NCBI RefSeq assembly: GCF_019649055.1 | Contig: NW_026570233.1 | Location: 744,001-808,000, forward strand | DNA length: 64,000 bases | DNA from: Paramacrobiotus metropolitanus | Taxonomy: Eukaryota; Tardigrada; Eutardigrada; Parachela; Macrobiotidae | Reading direction: 5' to 3' | Shown here: one piece after another, positions 48,501-57,434 of the stretch | How the letters are laid out: each line of letters starts with the position of its first letter | Position numbering within the stretch: position 1 is the first letter of the stretch | Program-made: the position numbers and the translations under genes | Notes under the pieces: model-generated | Databases searched by the model: none | The model's input: the letters and a program-made list of their open reading frames with translations, nothing else | What the model was told of the DNA's origin: nothing

Positions 48501-49282
48501 AGAAATTAATCCACTGAAGTGTGTGACACCTGAATGCCGGCAACCCATTCCTAGCGACAGTCGTGCACTGGCGCCGTGTCCGCAGTGTGGTGCCGGCAAC
48601 AGTGACCAGTTGGTCAAGTTTATGCGGTTCATGGAAGAATGCCAAGCGGTATGGCAGAGCGGTCTTTGTGAAACGGATCAGTTGAAGGAAAACCTAAAAA
48701 TTCATATCAACATGAATGCGGGAACCTTCCTCCATCCGGACGCGCATATTCGCTACGTTTACGGATTTAACCGCTACAAGAAATATTTCGAGGAGGGTCG
48801 TTTTGATGATGGCTGGAAGATTGCCCAGGAGATGATCACCTGCTTAAAGTAAATAGATTCAGTTACGAAATTTGCAAATAGTAATTATCGAAGATCGTCA
48901 CATGCAAATTACGAGAAACCACTCAAGTTATTATTCCGTTTGCAGAAAAGTGTATTCCGTGTACGATATTACCTTCGCTCCCCTGTTGGCCACCACAGCC
49001 ATCCATTCGATGGAGGCGTTGCACAAGGAAATCCTGAAGACAGTACCTTTTGCCAAACCGGCGGAACAAGAACGGCTGAAGTCCGTAGCGGCCGCCGCCT
49101 GCCCCATTGCGCGTAGTTACTGTCAAGACGCCGAAGATATCTACACCAGGGTCCTTGGCCCGGATTCAGCTGGAGCGGAAGTCGGCCGGAAGCTGTCGGC
49201 TGTTGTGCAACAGTCCATTTGCAACATCGAAAGGGCCCTTGACGCAGATTACAGTAAACCGTTTGTTTATGCTTGTTATTAG
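33554..49282 (+). CDS. SMYD-like MYND/SET protein, gene B, with 13-kb intron
   Basis: Exons 33554-33781, 34098-34250, 34510-34613, 34799-35066, 35331-35447, 48496-48848 and 48946-49282 sum to 1,560 bp, 519 aa, with all phases matching gene D exon for exon (exons 5 and 6 are exactly 117 and 353 bp in both). The MYND finger is complete (CAHC, CSGC, YCSKACQ, HKLEC). The SET core has PQAPFRAMTPACWDVN in place of NHSCxPN. Post-SET CNCRKC is present. Intron 5 runs from 35448 to 48495, about 13 kb, against about 290 bp in D. It contains a MITE, a foldback-like element and an LTR retrotransposon. The coding exons on both sides show no lesion, so the gene may still be expressed, but splicing over this intron is unproven. 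AATAAA signals occur at 49603 and 49609. Confidence 0.85.
35479..36055. mobile_element. Tc1/mariner-type MITE with TA target duplication
   Basis: A 577-bp non-coding element within intron 5 of gene B. Its ends are inverted copies starting CAGTGGGCACCATTAATGTG on the left and CAGTGGACGCCATAAATGTG on the right (minus strand). Both sides are flanked by TA. Inner parts also pair strongly: about 35636-35762 matches the reverse complement of about 35795-35945 almost throughout, with a spacer of about 30 bp. The CAGTGG terminus and TA duplication are typical of Tc1/mariner. No transposase frame is present, so it needs an element elsewhere to move. Confidence 0.85.
36272..36410 (+). repeat. Left foldback arm, about nine TTTCGGCCGC units
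   Basis: About nine imperfect units close to ATTTCGGCCGCCATTC in tandem. The TTCGGCC core is kept in nearly all. It is an inverted match to the arm at 48245-48377. Confidence 0.85.
36467..36760 (-). repeat. 3' LTR of the Ty3/gypsy element
   Basis: 294 bp, nearly identical to 47382-47675. On the minus strand it begins TGTCAGAGTG and ends CTCCGAGA. An AATAAA at 36533-36538 (minus) is a likely polyadenylation signal in the R region. Confidence 0.95.
36601..37368 (-). CDS. Retroelement 3' ORF with winged-helix (H15-like) region
   Basis: A 255-codon frame from an ATG at 37368, after a TAA at 37384-37386. Residues 9-78 follow the pattern of the linker-histone H15 winged helix: KAVAIAIRDIHNVRGSTIDE, a second helix IVRYMYLTM, a third TTAVNEAIATGIIVD, then a loop and NSGRYALVE. 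A second similar helical block, DLAIAIYKIEQRGENPTVQR, follows at about 130-175. The last 50 or so residues read into the 3' LTR and are unlikely to be a folded domain. The frame continues upstream of the TAA as far as about 37640, so this may be the 3' part of a longer interrupted protein. The fold is a visual inference; a DNA-binding or chromatin-targeting role would follow if it is right. Confidence 0.5.
   Translation of the reverse strand: MRVHNMQEMVKAVAIAIRDIHNVRGSTIDEIVRYMYLTMPLDSVNPEQRYSDVTTAVNEAIATGIIVDAALAGNSGRYALVETNRKRIAELTGQHIEEVPYSPAKRVPFGRRPIAVDEQKTLLAQPSRNDLAIAIYKIEQRGENPTVQRISEHFGTYQPYAVQTMIRTMYEELLTMLHLTCIFSLFSFLFLSLKGPRHPVPWHVRVLCIVHRILARTPHHHWLGLPSASFPNTTDRVCHSGASIGIDNIDSFLAF
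37384..38784 (-). pseudogene. Broken ORF3 region 3' of pol in the retroelement
   Basis: From an ATG at 38784 open reading persists but is interrupted: a TAG at 38686-38688, a frame change near 38530-38560, another near 37655-37670, and a TAA at 37384-37386. The largest piece (37655-38530) is a Pro-, Lys- and Ser-rich chain of about 290 aa with motifs such as AKPKRSKSPKPPADA and SSSDDDEQPQLV and no hydrophobic segment. It is therefore not an envelope protein. A further Arg-rich piece at 38774-38965 and a Glu/Asn-rich one at 39076-39300 lie between it and pol. The breaks may be mutations or unrecognised splicing in the subgenomic RNA. Confidence 0.5.
39398..43846 (-). CDS. pol: Retrotransposon Pol polyprotein (PR-RT-RNase H-IN)
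   Basis: 1,482 aa from the first ATG at 43846. The frame is actually open from 44047, overlapping the end of gag by about 25 bases in the -1 frame, so it is probably expressed by -1 frameshifting near the GGAAAAC stretch. Visible in order: aspartic protease DTGAETS at 16-22; reverse transcriptase about 600-790 with YLDD near 758; RNase H with ECDAST near 907; integrase zinc finger (HDAPASGH, then CFACQ) near 1110-1150; integrase catalytic D near 1209, D near 1268 and E near 1305, with exactly 35 residues between the second D and the E. No internal stop occurs, so the enzyme set looks intact. It copies the element's RNA to DNA and integrates it. Confidence 0.96.
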   Translation of the reverse strand: MIKAIINYCEVPVMIDTGAETSLISSEFVNEIKAARIPLIKPLHIRGIGGVRGFLVTHYCKIAIKIKDFESLHSAYIKPTTDEINVLLGQDFLQDKFYAVRHNKLRYLEYQPDKKPGPLIMSEPVSPVIQTTSTVEEEVFPIPVATEQIDNTVEKLQAEKNAVPEGSKIFPIPVANATIEPSETIRFKSVLKKPVKVRLAAKATFCRLWGEYRVLLKEIQDLIKSKEDGTNVMYLFMDEDVPVPGIDSAKAEEIVHNLAKQYKAEYSALEEKQRQLTEVFRYLKIPLPYALRTSLRVLAQLTGRKLPVLPHQLKECKPLDNYVNETAVKTVANHNRSISFAPMARVVEFLKDDPSIVVRNTLDTAATNETNNNNLINQASIEVVPDPNNLIIVNAELVGPTDSAEITNESPTWEFSQSPNINPSYRGTRAKPIKVFAGDKLLINPGTNWATVNVQFDADEQFDTDKFLFLPSPHLYRERRIRPMEGVVKPQNKKFEMVFVNFQHQRQSIKKGQFIGYLEPYEDIPDIDIQVNATMLAEMTPEEQETVIKAVDELKINPELTAQEIREIKEIFLEYPGLFATKTRPFGDVQIVKHQIDTGDIAPIKCKPHRTSWRGHEIIQEHVNEMLEKGIIRKSNSPWCFPVVLAGKKNPDGTIGTRFCVNYIKLNDATKKNNYPLPNPDELLQAVADNKYYCGFDCNAGFWQVQMHEDSIEKTAFITQDGLYEFLRMPFGVCNGPATFQEAMNRTLADVHCENIFAYLDDIIAAAKDFADLKRKIRLMCECLLKAGFTLKPSKCHIGETELHFLGHIVSKDGIKTDPDKISAIEKYPKPESEKDLRSFLGLCNYYRKFVKDFAGRTRRLYGLLKGEIDVKANWSTDHDSEFADLKSALINAPVLVKFDPSKPTVIECDASTVGIGAILHQDGHPIIYASKLLTDAEKKYPITELECMAVVFACRKFRHFIEYSHFSVQTDHQALTNLLRSVSRKEGLNGRLTRWALQLSSHKMTILYRPGKQCDNADALSRHPVGEATECPDDDWDEFKDSKFSTPSIRVLTVRDGAEHEEEEDNFKFYRIEQEKDPNIERIIHALEGRVESVHLLKRPGYSGYELWNSVLYKISEKDGRINRRFVVPKHMRVDIMHAMHDAPASGHLGRAKTYQAIALRYFWENMVSQIIKYVDHCFACQHRKTLRKAPPGKLQQIAIGEPWFRMQVDLKGPLPKTTRGNTYIAVAIDELTKFVIAKPIPDAKAETVANFLIYDVFLPYGTPQILNTDRGTHFHNYLLEAINKRLRIQHHFGAAYHPIGRGLVEGQMQTIADSLAMYASDGRERNWDKVLPFVIAGKNRVANKTTNLSPYFMLYGREQVIPADTETKTNLPVDHATIRDYMEELRYNLSRAQDIAELHIRNEFDKNAERFDKGRSEDTYNIGDMVILKIEKKKGETESFRRKYELEPWEIIGFPYTNAVEIKRINFDKTEEIRVVIVNG
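44023..46497 (-). CDS. gag: Retrotransposon Gag protein
   Basis: 824 aa from the ATG at 46497 (a GTG lies four codons upstream). The N-terminal part is charged and Ser/Thr rich. A coiled-coil-like region covers about 190-350. A capsid-type domain at about 450-570 contains WKQQLIARFGDSKRS and FVSFLMRGLKPHEKL. Near residue 719 a CCHC knuckle reads CQHCDLCGHYFREC. The tail is Ser/Arg/Pro rich. It should package the element's RNA into particles. The frame is uninterrupted and ends with a TAA at 44023-44025, inside the overlap with the pol frame. Start and size are unusual only in the long N-terminal extension before the capsid region. Confidence 0.92.
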   Translation of the reverse strand: MPIHRSPTRKQPAIDRLKQGVEDVLKSASKVLKGITDDPAKAGTSGVSQEDKITRSKANQLKGAGVEVTHKVLEDKTRKQRKATVMDQGDNLLGTPVMEPPDQLFFRPLTPDKIRQVNPDNREEVQAAAPERSDSTTESTTTTGSFSQVSESELNKSATTEEEEEPVTVVPTTLRKTQSYTANLNELLSSAAKPAKGSPIVELKQATETISANQVLIRDLQRKLEVAEDEVQHHKNQYQHAHSSFKNMEKIVLGLRAVIGERDAAIAELKAKVDEARARNSDMNQQLAEKDTMLDQVWQENQRLKTVNFNHVTDLKNVQSMLHESQTEHKSLVGRFNSLAKDYRVLYDRQMNPEAVEYGERPLSRAYAGNTEAESSRVQHTPSAMNESGSREMPSADKQQYLRSILREEIQRAGIGQSRTVSPVRKSDLVDVMRQPVPRPSYNGSKEDIDSFIIKFDHAATANRWTTDERKITELAYCLKDEAIVWYNGLITSNAAPITYREWKQQLIARFGDSKRSVNALAELTNRNYRPGQETLESYYQAMMTLRDRAGFNGTPEQFVSFLMRGLKPHEKLHDKMEVMRPDTPERFLEILRYLSSNNPEKYVIPVGNVRRKQDRDADVVNVRTAQVQPKSYAAAAASPPRPSSKNSGKPSYGNRNNNNNNIRSNISKADSNDSRINQDDNRAPSRKEQWANNINRIQEVTDRSPALQKTLRGNRVVKYCQHCDLCGHYFRECQFRDKPRCENPTYLAYHDPETGNRRYAADFYQRRSGSQSGSEPSSPARQRSNSRQSVGPVEDRVRPTSGSPPPDNNPFFAPPEQENEEGR
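46510..47368 (-). other. 5' leader of the LTR element
   Basis: Between the primer-binding site and gag. It should hold the packaging signal, but I see no specific motif. No coding frame is supported. Confidence 0.6.
47369..47381 (-). promoter_or_regulatory. Primer-binding site matching tRNA-Ala 3' end
   Basis: TGGTGGAGATGCC on the minus strand, touching the inner edge of the 5' LTR. It is complementary to the 3' end GGCATCTCCACCA, which from memory is that of an insect-type tRNA-Ala. The match runs for 13 bases. Confidence 0.7.
47382..47675 (-). repeat. 5' LTR of the Ty3/gypsy element
   Basis: 294 bp, a direct repeat of 36467-36760 with two mismatches. It is followed outside by CTCT, which matches the CTCT outside the other LTR. 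Confidence 0.95.
47930..48235 (+). repeat. Tandem repeat AACCTAAGAAACC
   Basis: Imperfect copies of a 13-14 bp unit (CCTAAGAAACC with AACCATAACAAA variants) over about 300 bp, in the core of the foldback-like element next to its right arm. Confidence 0.88.
48245..48377 (-). repeat. Right foldback arm, about eight GGCCGAAATGA units
   Basis: About eight units of 15-18 bp with the core GGCCGAA, the reverse complement of the left arm units at 36272-36410. Confidence 0.85.
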
Positions 49283-49689
49283 GTGATTTGTCATAAAGCA
49301 GACTATCTCTTTGTCTGCCTCAATGGGTTAATGAACAGTGGGAGTAGTTGTTTGCTTCCATGTACCATAGTTTAAATTTAAGTTTTGTTTGCAAAGTACT
49401 AGATTAGTGCAATGTTTTGTCGATCGACAATGATTATGTTCATAAACGGGTTAGACTGGGGAGAGCGAAAAACTGAATTCATGGAGTTCAAAATTTAATT
49501 TGTGCAATAGCTCATTCGGATAAACGTTAACGCTTAAACCTTGCCAGTATGCAACCAAGTACTGTAATTGAAGTACGTACATAAGCGTCTGCTAACAATT
49601 ATAATAAAAATAAATTGTATTAAACATGAAACGGAGCAGATACCTGTGGTTCTATATAAGATTTCCATTTTTATAGTAATGACAACAGT
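49283..49689. other. Tail-to-tail intergenic region of genes B and C
   Basis: About 0.4 kb between convergent stops. Holds AATAAA at 49603-49608 and 49609-49614 on the plus strand, possible signals for B. Nothing else is seen. Confidence 0.5.
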
Positions 49690-52418
49690 TCAAACATCAA
49701 ATAACTGCTTTTGTATAGTTAGTTCATCCAGACACTCTCTTGCCTGCTGTACTCGGCTCGAATCTGCTCCACATAATTTTACGAAAATCTCAGTTGCTTC
49801 GACTGCCATGTCGAAGCCCATCTGACAAGATGCCAGAAAAGTGTTGATCGCAGATGAATTTTCGCCGGTAGATTTCGCATAAACTGCTTTCCGTCCAATG
49901 ACGGTTAAAGGTATTGCCGCCAGCAGTAAGTCTTGTGCCCGCCAAAAGCCATATCGTGGATAAATGGCCCTAGATAAAAAAATAACAAACATATAAAAAA
50001 TAACAAACAAATAAAAAACAATTATTTGGCTGGTGGTGCCGTCTGAATTAAGCTAGCGCTTCCGTGACCTTACCGCACACGCGGTACGAGCGACTCAAAT
50101 ATTTCCCAGGCCTTTTCGTGCTCCCCTTTTAAAACCAGCTTATGCCCTTCTATCCAGGCCAGAATATAACGCAAATGCGCATCGGGATGAAGGATATCGG
50201 CACTGTCAATTTCTTTAAGGAGCTTTACTTCTTTAAGTTGTACTGCTTTGAGTATTTCTTCTGCAGACTTTTCTCTACAAGTTTCTTCTTTCTCTATGGC
50301 TTCGTATCGGCTTAAGAAAGTCTGGAACGTGCGTAGTCGGTTACTGTTGAGCGCGCCACATTGGGGACACGCCAGTAGGCAGCGACTGTCACTGGGAAGA
50401 CGTTCTGTGCAGCCAGGGGTCACGCATTTCAGAGGATCGATTTCCGCTGCCTGCATAATCGCAAACTGATGTTGCGACAATGGTCAATAGTATCCTCGAA
50501 AACGTACAAACCTACCAGCTGCGGCGGAAATAAGTAAACTTCTCGGTCAGAGAGGCGTCAACAACACGCACAAGAAATACACATATCCACGTAACAAGAA
50601 TTTTTCTGTACATGTTTTTGCCTGACAATGAGTATTGCAGCCATAGTCGTGGTTTAATGCTCTTAATCGGATAAACTTCCTATCCGATTTGCTTGGTTAT
50701 TCAGCCGCAGCATTTGCTAAAGTATTTTCGCCATATTTTGTTAAAAAATTGTATATACTGTAGTTTGTAGAATAAAATACATAACATATGGCATTCTTGA
50801 AGGGAACGGTACGTACGTATTCTGGAGTGCATTTGCAGCATGTACAAGGACGTCCGTAAAACTCTTCAAACTGTGCCCGGCGGTGGTTCCGTGATTTTGT
50901 GAACACATTGAAAGGCATTTCACAATAACGAAGGTGCAGAGAAAAACCAACGCTGCTGTGACAATCTTTCAATCGCTCAGTTCAGATTTCATTGAATTTC
51001 CGTACATCATGCAAGCCTGTGTAAACGGGAATATCTTCCGTGGCATGGATGAACAACCGGCGCTTTTTAAAGTCCATCGTGACGTTGCTGTCCCAGCACA
51101 CTGGGATCATGAGGCCATGCGGTACTGCCGGAAACAGTCCCGTACCAATGATACGGGACTTCCTTCCAGGCTTGAGAATGGGAAAGGCGTTACAGTGGAC
51201 GATGGTGACACACTCTGCCATGTCTGGGATCGATGGGGATGGCGACTGTGCGGACAGGGCTTGATAAAGATACGGATGACATCTTTGGAACCTATCATAA
51301 CACATTTTTTGCAAGTCGTGCTCGCGCAAATGCAAATACGTAATAAATTTATCAAGTCCATTTTATAATGATGTTCATACGCATAGAGCAGCATTACAGC
51401 GATGATGCTCGACTTTTCATCTCGAATTACGTATTCATTACTTGAAGAGTGTTCTGGCTGTATTGGTGGGAAAAGGTTAAAATAAAAGCTCACTAATACC
51501 ATTCTGATTGTGATTGCCACAGCTGAAAATCACATGATCCCAGGTTCATTTATATGACCATTTATCGTTTTAAACTTCGTCAAGCAGCAGAAGTTCTAAC
51601 GATATTAGATACGTGCCTATTCCAACGTACCGGCGGTTGACCGCATCATGCTGGTTAAGCTTGGGGAAAAGGTTCAGAATGTCTTCAACAGATAGTTTAC
51701 CATGTCCAGGAATTTCCTCCATTATATTCAGCTAAAAAAGGTCACATTCGGTAAAACCGCAGGAAATTTAGCTTTAATTGACACTGTATAATATTATTAT
51801 TTGACTTTTACGCCGCATAGTAACGTTTTCCATTTATTTGTTATGTGATACAGAAAAAGGACAACCGAAAAGTTATGACAACAAAAAAAGGTTTGCATCG
51901 AGCCATTTGCACTCGTAAATTAAAAGAGAGCAGTACGGTGCAGTACACTGATTGTCAGCACAGTACCCGAGCCTTTCTGGCAATCTTTTGTGTCAGTATG
52001 GAACTCGTACTCCCTGACATCATTCCGAAATCATCAACCCCGGTGGTATCCGTGTCCGGATCATGGACATGAAGTAAGGCAAGTTCATCGGCGACACATT
52101 TGAGTATGTCGCACTCGGCCTTGTGTTCCTGCTTCCAATCGGCAGCCTGCGATAAACCGTACGTAACAGTACGCTATGGCGGCGTGCACGCACCTAAAAC
52201 CTCTCGTGATGTACCTGGCACTCTATGTCGCAATAGCGGTGCAGTTTACACCCGGAACAAGTGTAGAGTTCTTTGGGTTCTGACCAACAATAGGCGCACA
52301 CTTTTGGATAAGAATTCCAGTGCAGACACCATACCCACGGCTCGCAGGATATGATCAGGTCTCCGGCGTTAAAAGACCGGGTGCCGGCACGATCTGAATC
52401 TTTTCCCGCGTTGTCCAT
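49690..52418 (-). CDS. SMYD-like MYND/SET protein, gene C (splice acceptor damaged)
   Basis: Exons 52215-52418, 51967-52146, 51631-51731, 51006-51291, 50817-50933, 50074-50450 and 49690-49969 sum to 514 aa in frame. MYND ligands are complete (CAYC, CSGC, YCDIECQ, HKAEC). The SET core reads MIPVCWDSN, lacking NHSC. The post-SET motif is CTCCKC, and the C-terminal exons match gene A. The problem is exon 5: its conserved 117-bp boundary is preceded by CTCTGCAC, so the expected AG is AC. The nearest AGs upstream shift the frame to an early TGA, and retaining the intron meets a stop after seven codons. Unless a non-canonical acceptor is used, the protein ends within the SET region. It is either a recent pseudogene, a truncated isoform or a sequence error. 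Confidence 0.7.
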
Positions 52419-53460
52419 GACTGGGACTTATACACTGCGGCAACTTAATGGTTAGGCTACAAATGTCGCAAAACACGCAAAAACATTTTAATTATTACAA
52501 TATGTAATATATATTTTCCACGCTTTCGGGGCTAACAGTCAGCCACACAACTTGTGACATAAGTCCTGAGCAACTGACGGTTGCTAAGACACCGTTGAAA
52601 GTACAGTATAACGTGCACGTGCATTGTAAAAGAATGCAGTGCACTTTGCACAAGGCTAGATTGCCTAGTTGCCAAGAATTCTCGGAAGGGCAGCGGAAAA
52701 AATAACCAGAAATTGCAGATGTACAGTGGACTTTCAAATCAATATGCGGTCATTGTGGTTCATCGTGCAGCAACTGGCATTTGATTTGAAGCCATGGACA
52801 GTTGGACACATAAGAACCAATAACAAAGGCGTTTTTCAAGGGGCCATCAACGAAAAGCGGATGCAAATCGTAACTGCCGTTCGGGAGAATTTCTGCACCA
52901 AAAAAAATTATTAAATAGATACGGATACTGTACACGGATCTGTAGTATTCTGTACAAATACAGTACAAATCATTAAATGACGTGGCAGCTCTCGGATACG
53001 GCGAAAACCTTTTACTTTTAAATTGGCTATTGACCGGCCGGGGCTGGTTGCTTTTTAGGTTTTTCGAACTGCGACACGAAGTATTTTTTGCAGTCGTGTA
53101 CAGACATGAGACAATATTAATCATTGTATTTAGTAACGGCGCTAAGACTAAAATACTTTAGGCTTTTCAGTGGGCACGGGTCACGATTTTTTTTGTCGTT
53201 GCGCTGGCCGCGTGCAGCTGTGCTACACGAGCGCATGTGCTGGCTGTCTGCATGCTGCATGGTAAGCCGTAATCCGCTTGTGCTTGTTTTGCTCTGCGTT
53301 GATAAGTGAAGCTGTATTTTTAACGTTGCATGCGTTGTCCTATGTAGTTTTCAAGCACCCTTAGCAGCGTCGAACTTTTAAAAAAAAGGCAAGGAACTGT
53401 TTGCCAAAGCTTCCATCAAAGTTCTGTGGGAATTCTCCAGCCGGAGACCTGCAATTAGTG
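52419..53460. other. Head-to-head intergenic region of genes C and D
   Basis: About 1 kb between divergent starts, a candidate bidirectional promoter comparable to that of A and B. I see no TATA box or repeat I would defend. Confidence 0.4.
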
Positions 53461-56182
53461 ATGGAATCCACGGACACCATTAGCGAACCAGTCGACGGAG
53501 AACGTATCGTTAGTCGGTCGTTTTCGGCAGGCGACGTTATTCTGACCTGCGAGCCATGGATCTGGGTGTTCGACCGCGCCGCGTATAAAGACCACTGTGC
53601 GCACTGTTTCCTAAAGAAGCAGGGACTGCGGACATGCTCGGGATGCCAACTGCATCGCTACTGCAGTAAAGCATGCCAGGTAATCATGAGAATGCATGCA
53701 GCGTACTGCTCCGTTTCCGCATGGAGTTGTAGTGATGAACTTGCAGTAAATTAATTTCTCAGTTTTCCGCAAACTGGTGCCGTCGTCTGGCACTAACTGA
53801 ATTGCTAAAATACATGTACGATGGAAGTACTTCATTGTACAAACCGTAACAAACGTTGTGACCATAAAGCTTGGGGAATGTGGGTAGGTCTCCGACTGGA
53901 AAATGGAGCATAAACTGGAGTGCGCTATGCTGAAGACCCTCGGTGGCAGTATGGCGATGATGGATGTGACGACAGGCACAGGACGAACAAAATTTTACGG
54001 CGGGCGGGCATTCGACCTGATCGCCAAGATATCCAACAAAATCAAGGTAGGTAGTGACTAGGTACTTAGCGCAATCGTACAACACGGTGCTGCGCACATG
54101 ATCGGAAATTTCCTTCGGAAAGGTTTTTGAGATTTTATAAAATTTGTTTACCGTGGGGGGTTCTGTAGCTGAACGTAACCATGGATCTCGGCGATCAGGG
54201 AACGCTATCAGCTGTCGACATTTTCCATTCTCTCCCTGAACAACCATCCTGGCCCCGTGTCGGGGCCGTGACAACGTAAGTCAAACTCAACCAGCTCATT
54301 CGTATTAATCAGCTGATTAATCCTTTACTTAATGAAGCGCCGCTTAAACGAGAACACTCTACTGCGACCTCCCTGAATAAAAATGAAGTATTAAATGCTT
54401 TCCAAAACAATCGCGGATGCTGTTTTCGTTAAGTACTTGAGTGATGGAAATGTATTGCCTGCTTAAACGAACCAATACGCACAGTACATGTAGTGGTGCA
54501 CCGACATGTTCGATTGCAGGGATGAGCGCGTGGACGATTCGGCACTCGACCTCGGCATCTCTCCGTCCGAATTCGTGGACTATAATCGGATCGGGGCATA
54601 CAATGCAATGCCCCTGCGTGACCTCCGCGAAGACCGCGATCGGCAGTATCCTTTTGCTCTGGCCATCTATCCACAGGCGCCCTTCCGGGCCATGACGCCG
54701 GTGTGCTGGGATGTCAATGTCACGCTCAACTTCAACGGCCGCCGCTTGATTATTGTCGCCACCGAAGATATTCCTAACTGCACCGGACTGCACGATGTAC
54801 GTCCCAGAACTGGTGAAACGCTAGCTCCCTGTACTTCAACTTCACTAACGACCATCACTTCGTCTGAAATAAAGCACTTTTCCCGTTTTTGTTGGGAAAA
54901 TTTTGCGTTGAATAAACTATTGAAATGCAAACATTATAATACAAAGGAAATTGTACATAAAGAAGATTACTGTGGTTAATAGAAATGTGAAAATATGTGA
55001 TTTCCGAATTTACCTATTCTGTACAGCTTCGCCACAATCGGATGATGACGGATCCATTTTCGCGTCCGCTCGTGGAGCGGCAGGATGTGTTCAAAATGTT
55101 CTACGGCTACCCATGCCCATGCCGGAAATGCACCAAAGAATTTGTAAGTGAAGAATTCGGACTGTATAATGTGCTATCCACACTTGAAAATATGCAACTA
55201 GGGAAGCGATGTACAGTATATCGATATCCCGAAGCTTTGGTTATTGCCTTATTTATCACTTTTACCAAACAATCATATCGTTATATCTGCCGATCTATCG
55301 CCTGAACGTAAGATGGTTCCAGTTATTAAGATAATACTACATGTGATTAAAATGAATAAACTAGTCTAAATAAATTCCTGGTCGGGCAAGAACATGCGTT
55401 ACGTATGGATAGAAACAGCTGTACATGGTTTAGGATGCGGAGACCAATCCTCTAAAATGTATTACGCCGGAATGCCGGGAACCGATTCCCAGCGATAACC
55501 GTGCACTGGCGCCTTGTCCACGGTGCGGCGCGGTGAACAGTGATCAGCTGGAGAAGTTTATGCGATTCACGGAGAAATGCGAAGCGCTGTGGCGGGATAA
55601 CGTCGCGGAAATGGAGCAGACGCTGGAAAATGTCAGACATTTTAAAGAAGTCCAAGCGGAAACCTTCCTCCATCCGAACGCCCATATTCGCTATGTGTAC
55701 TCGTACAACCGCTACCTGGATTACTTGAATGATGGCCGCTTTGAAGAGGGTTGGAAGCTGGCACAGGAAATGGTTGCTTGTTTAAAGTAAGGTCACTTAT
55801 CCGAGTTCCTCGCCAATGCTTGGAATCTGAAGCATTTTTATGCGTAATTAATAGGAAAGTCCACCCCAAATATGACGTTGCCTTAGCTGCCAAGATAGCC
55901 TCGATCGGGTGCATGGCGGTGAGTGCTGTGAAGAAGAAAGTACTGAGTACACCGCTGAAAAAGCGAAAACGACTGCAACCATTCGTTACGGCGATGTGTC
56001 CTGTTGCGCGCAGTTATTGCAAGGAAGCGGAAGATCTGTACATCAGCGTGCTGGGTGCTGATTCCGCTGGAGCCGACATCGGTCGCGAATGGTGTGCCGA
56101 CGTGGATGACCGGATTTCCAGCCTTCAGGCGGCGGTAAACGGGGATGAGTGTCAACCGTTCGCCGGTTTCGTCGTCTTTTAA
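53461..56182 (+). CDS. SMYD-like MYND/SET protein, gene D
   Basis: Exons 53461-53679, 53888-54046, 54169-54275, 54520-54796, 55027-55143, 55434-55786 and 55855-56182 give 519 aa, with all junctions GT-AG and in phase. The N-terminal SET segment reads SRSFSAGDVILTCEPWIWVF. The MYND finger covers about 46-87 (CAHC, CSGC, YCSKACQ, HKLEC). The SET core follows: AIYPQAPFRAMTPVCWDVN (210-228), where active SMYD proteins have NHSCxPN. The GEEL-SYID step is replaced by CTGLHD. Post-SET CPCRKC lies at 284-289, then a CxxxxC and CPRCG pair, and a helical C-terminal domain. The zinc sites remain but the SAM-binding and tyrosine motifs are gone, so I infer a scaffold or reader without methyltransferase activity. 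This is the cleanest of the five copies. Confidence 0.9.
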
Positions 56183-57434
56183 CGGCTCGGAAACTCGGGC
56201 AGCCATCGGAAATGTTAATATTTGACCTTCTGACGATTTCTTCTTCGTATGAAATAATTCTATCTATCTTCGTATGAAATGTACTTCGTATGATTTGTTC
56301 CGTTACACATCCGTAATAATATAACGATTGATGCGAGTGTCGTCTTTACAGAATTTTTTCTGTGTATCAACTTGTTGAGAAATTCGACTTATTTTCTGGA
56401 AGATAAATACGGAAGCTGCGAGTGCACGGTCAACAAAAACATTGTTTTCGTCGTCGATTTGTGGGTGTATTGTTGTACATACGAGGTTACTTATGTGCAC
56501 AAACAGTGTTCTTGTCATTGTGCTAGTCTAAATAGAAACAAGCCCAAAACCGTGATTCGCGAGAAACAAGCCACAATGGCTACCGACATATTGGTCAGCC
56601 ACTCGGTAGTTAGTAGTCACCATACTTGGCCCCTCTTCGGTCGCGAATTCTCGGACAGTTTGGAAGACACAATCTGCAGGCGGCATTAGGCGGGGGTTAA
56701 TGTTAACCATTTGCTGGTTTCGTAGCTTTTTGCGTGCTTCACTGCTTTCGCAAATTTCCTTGTTGATGTGTTCTTATGCCTGCAGTTTGTTCCGTACTAT
56801 TATGAAAATTCTTTAACAAAACTTTCCTTTGCGTTAGCTGTGGAGAAGACATGGCTTTGCATCGGACGATACCGTAAAACAAATTCCTGAAAAAAAATCC
56901 TGCGCCTAAATGTATAACCGCCTTCAGGGCTAGGGTACATAACCGACGCTGAGCGCAAACATCGATAGAATACTGTAAAATTATATTAGACAGAGACAAG
57001 CGCGTGAGTATACTGCTTAATGAGGCAACGTCGCGTTGCCGCTGGGCGGAAAATGAACAGCTACAGTACGTTGTTTTATTGCTCCGGCCCCACAATTTTT
57101 CACTCCGACAGAAAATCGTTGTCCAATAATATTCTCGCAGCTACAGTTTCTGCCTTTTAAGAAAACAAGTTAAACCTAAAACCAAGCCAATATGCAAAAG
57201 AAGCTTTAGCAAAAATAAGCCTCACAGTAATCGGAATAGTATTAACTATTACCAACCAGATCATGAGAACTATTTAGCATGACAACGTCATGGGAAATAA
57301 ATCAACAAAAACCAAGTCATCATTTCAAATCAAGTCATATGCCTTTTAGAGGCAGGAATTAACAACACACAACAACGTAACGTATAAGTAATGGCAGAGG
57401 TGAGCTCTCCAAATGCTGTCAAACCAGCAAACAA
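56183..57434. other. Tail-to-tail intergenic region of genes D and E
   Basis: About 1.25 kb between convergent stops. Open frames at 56372-56689 and 56739-57095 have no domain or splice support. Confidence 0.45.

Noticed and set aside
50934-51368. 144-codon plus-strand open frame
   Set aside because: Antisense to exon 4 of SMYD-like gene C.
56372-57095. Open frames between genes D and E
   Set aside because: No splice context, domain or paralog; consistent with chance.
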